DNA of 64,000 bases from Myxococcales bacterium. Its GTDB lineage: Bacteria > Myxococcota_A > Polyangia > Polyangiales > Polyangiaceae. The position numbers and the translations under genes are program-made. Location: assembly GCA_016703425.1 (NCBI GenBank), contig JADJCA010000022.1, positions 30,041 through 94,040 of the forward strand. The letters run 5' to 3'. The notes beneath the pieces were generated by a model. That model was not told the DNA's origin. It saw only the letters and a list, made by a program, of their open reading frames with translations, and ran no database searches. Positions 63,276 through 64,000 of the stretch are shown here, piece after piece (the first letter of the stretch is position 1; each line of letters begins with the position of its first letter).

Positions 63276-64000
63276 ATGCCCTTGCTCCGAACCCTCAGCC
63301 CGGCCGCCGGCCTCGCCGTCCTTCTCTTGACCGCCGTCGTGCCAACGAGGGGCGCGAGCGCGGCACCCGAGATCCCGACGGCGCCCGAATGCCTGACGTC
63401 GGGGCGCGGCGAGCGTGCCTGCGGATACGGCTGCATTTCCGCGTACGGCGAGGTTCGCTGCGCACGAACGCCGGAGGGCGTCTGCACGGCCGCCGCCGAC
63501 ATGCTCGCGTGTTGGGATCCGCCACCTTTCGTCAAAGCCGCGTGGACGGCGCGCTTCGCTCGTCAGGCACCGCTCCCCAAGGCGAGCTGCATCACGTCGG
63601 CAGGCAAGACCGCCTGCGGCTACCACTGCGTCCGGGGCTTCGACCAAGTGCAGTGTGCAGACACGCCTTGGGGCGTTTGCCGGCATGGAGACGGAGCGCT
63701 CCGCTGTTGGGATCCGTCGCCGGCTCTGCTGGCATCGCTGCGAGAAGGGCAGCGCCTGCCGGAGGCGATCTGTTCCGCGGTATCGGGCAAGCTGGCCTGC
63801 GGATACCGTTGCGCCGCGACCGCCGGAGAGGTTGCGTGCACCGAAACGCCCGACGGAATCTGTCGCGCCGACCAGGATCGCGTGACGTGTTTCGACCCGC
63901 CGCTCGAAGCACGCCTCTCGGTGCCCCTGTCGTCCAGCCCCGCTAGCGTCGATGCGACGACCGGTCGCGGCGCGGGCCACCATTGCGTCGTCGGAAGGGA
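63276..64000 (+). CDS. Secreted protein with repeated ACGYxC modules (runs off right edge)
   Basis: The frame is open to the window end (at least 241 codons). ATG 63276 (an in-frame GTG at 63255 is possible) leads a signal peptide (LAVLLLTAVVPTRGASA). The mature part has three copies of a Cys module: ACGYGCISAYGEVRCARTPEG with CWDPPP, ACGYHCVRGFDQVQCADTPWG with CWDPSP, and ACGYRCAATAGEVACTETPDG with CFDPP, spaced about 70 residues. Such small disulfide modules occur in myxobacterial surface proteins. Function unknown; the C-terminus is not visible. Confidence 0.82.
   Translation, partial: MPLLRTLSPAAGLAVLLLTAVVPTRGASAAPEIPTAPECLTSGRGERACGYGCISAYGEVRCARTPEGVCTAAADMLACWDPPPFVKAAWTARFARQAPLPKASCITSAGKTACGYHCVRGFDQVQCADTPWGVCRHGDGALRCWDPSPALLASLREGQRLPEAICSAVSGKLACGYRCAATAGEVACTETPDGICRADQDRVTCFDPPLEARLSVPLSSSPASVDATTGRGAGHHCVVGR

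Noticed and set aside
1..64000. CRISPR array, tRNA/rRNA genes, insertion sequence or prophage
   Set aside because: No regular direct repeats with spacers, no tRNA-like cloverleaf or rRNA signature, and no transposase, integrase or phage protein was seen by eye; a computed search could still find a short tRNA.

Overview
The window looks like chromosomal DNA of a myxobacterium (phylum Myxococcota, probably Polyangiales-like; nothing here fixes the genus). The reasons are very high GC with strong third-position GC, two large Ser/Thr kinases, MYXO-CTERM-like tails, many secreted lipoproteins with Asp/Ala/Ser-rich linkers, PEGA/TPR envelope proteins, a sigma-54 activator, and many 1-4 nt gene overlaps with GTG/TTG starts. 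I saw no rRNA, tRNA, CRISPR array, IS element or phage gene.

Layout. 1-2.5 kb: a minus-strand operon of three secreted proteins (two frame-disrupted). 2.7-9.6 kb: small housekeeping and unknown genes, a frameshifted Tat-type DUF362 protein, an FHA-GGDEF diguanylate cyclase and a Ser/Thr kinase. 9.7-12.3 kb: an ABC-2 exporter operon. 12.4-19.9 kb: a lipoprotein, a VapBC-type toxin-antitoxin pair with a candidate operator, two fused paralogous secreted repeat proteins, and a broken BrnT/BrnA-like pair. 20-29 kb: beta-helix lipoprotein, LpqC-like esterase, dipeptide epimerase + UPF0262, M15-like peptidase, chlorite dismutase-like protein, PEGA protein, second kinase. 29-38 kb: a double-glycine-leader protein, MFS transporter, a sensor kinase-receiver hybrid lacking its phospho-acceptor histidine, a Tat/Fe-S aldo-keto reductase, and a TPM + Tim44-like pair. 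37.8-38.3 kb: a gene-free purine/pyrimidine-asymmetric repeat tract. 38-45 kb: an atypical SDR, a propeller lipoprotein and a DUF3943 / membrane protein / DUF3943 trio. 45.2-47.9 kb: a bufferin-type RiPP metallophore operon. 48-56.5 kb: unknowns, PEGA envelope genes and an LRR/TPR operon. 56.4-64 kb: DTW tRNA-modification enzyme, a stand-alone LanM-like (DUF4135) dehydratase-type protein, metallophosphoesterase, Mpo1-like protein, small membrane proteins, a sigma-54 activator and a Cys-repeat secreted protein running off the right edge.

The most notable system is the bufferin-like operon: a lipoprotein precursor carrying two tandem six-cysteine cores, a DUF692 (MNIO) enzyme, a DUF2063 partner and a translationally coupled lipoprotein with two CxxCH motifs. 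Its promoter region is shared with a divergent outer-membrane gene trio. Second is the stand-alone LanM-like dehydratase domain with its kinase-fold catalytic residues conserved and no cyclase domain.

Quality warning: about ten reading-frame lesions occur in otherwise well-conserved genes. Some are compensated within the gene and one lies in a G/C homopolymer. Residual sequencing indels are the simplest explanation, so genes marked pseudogene may be intact in the organism.
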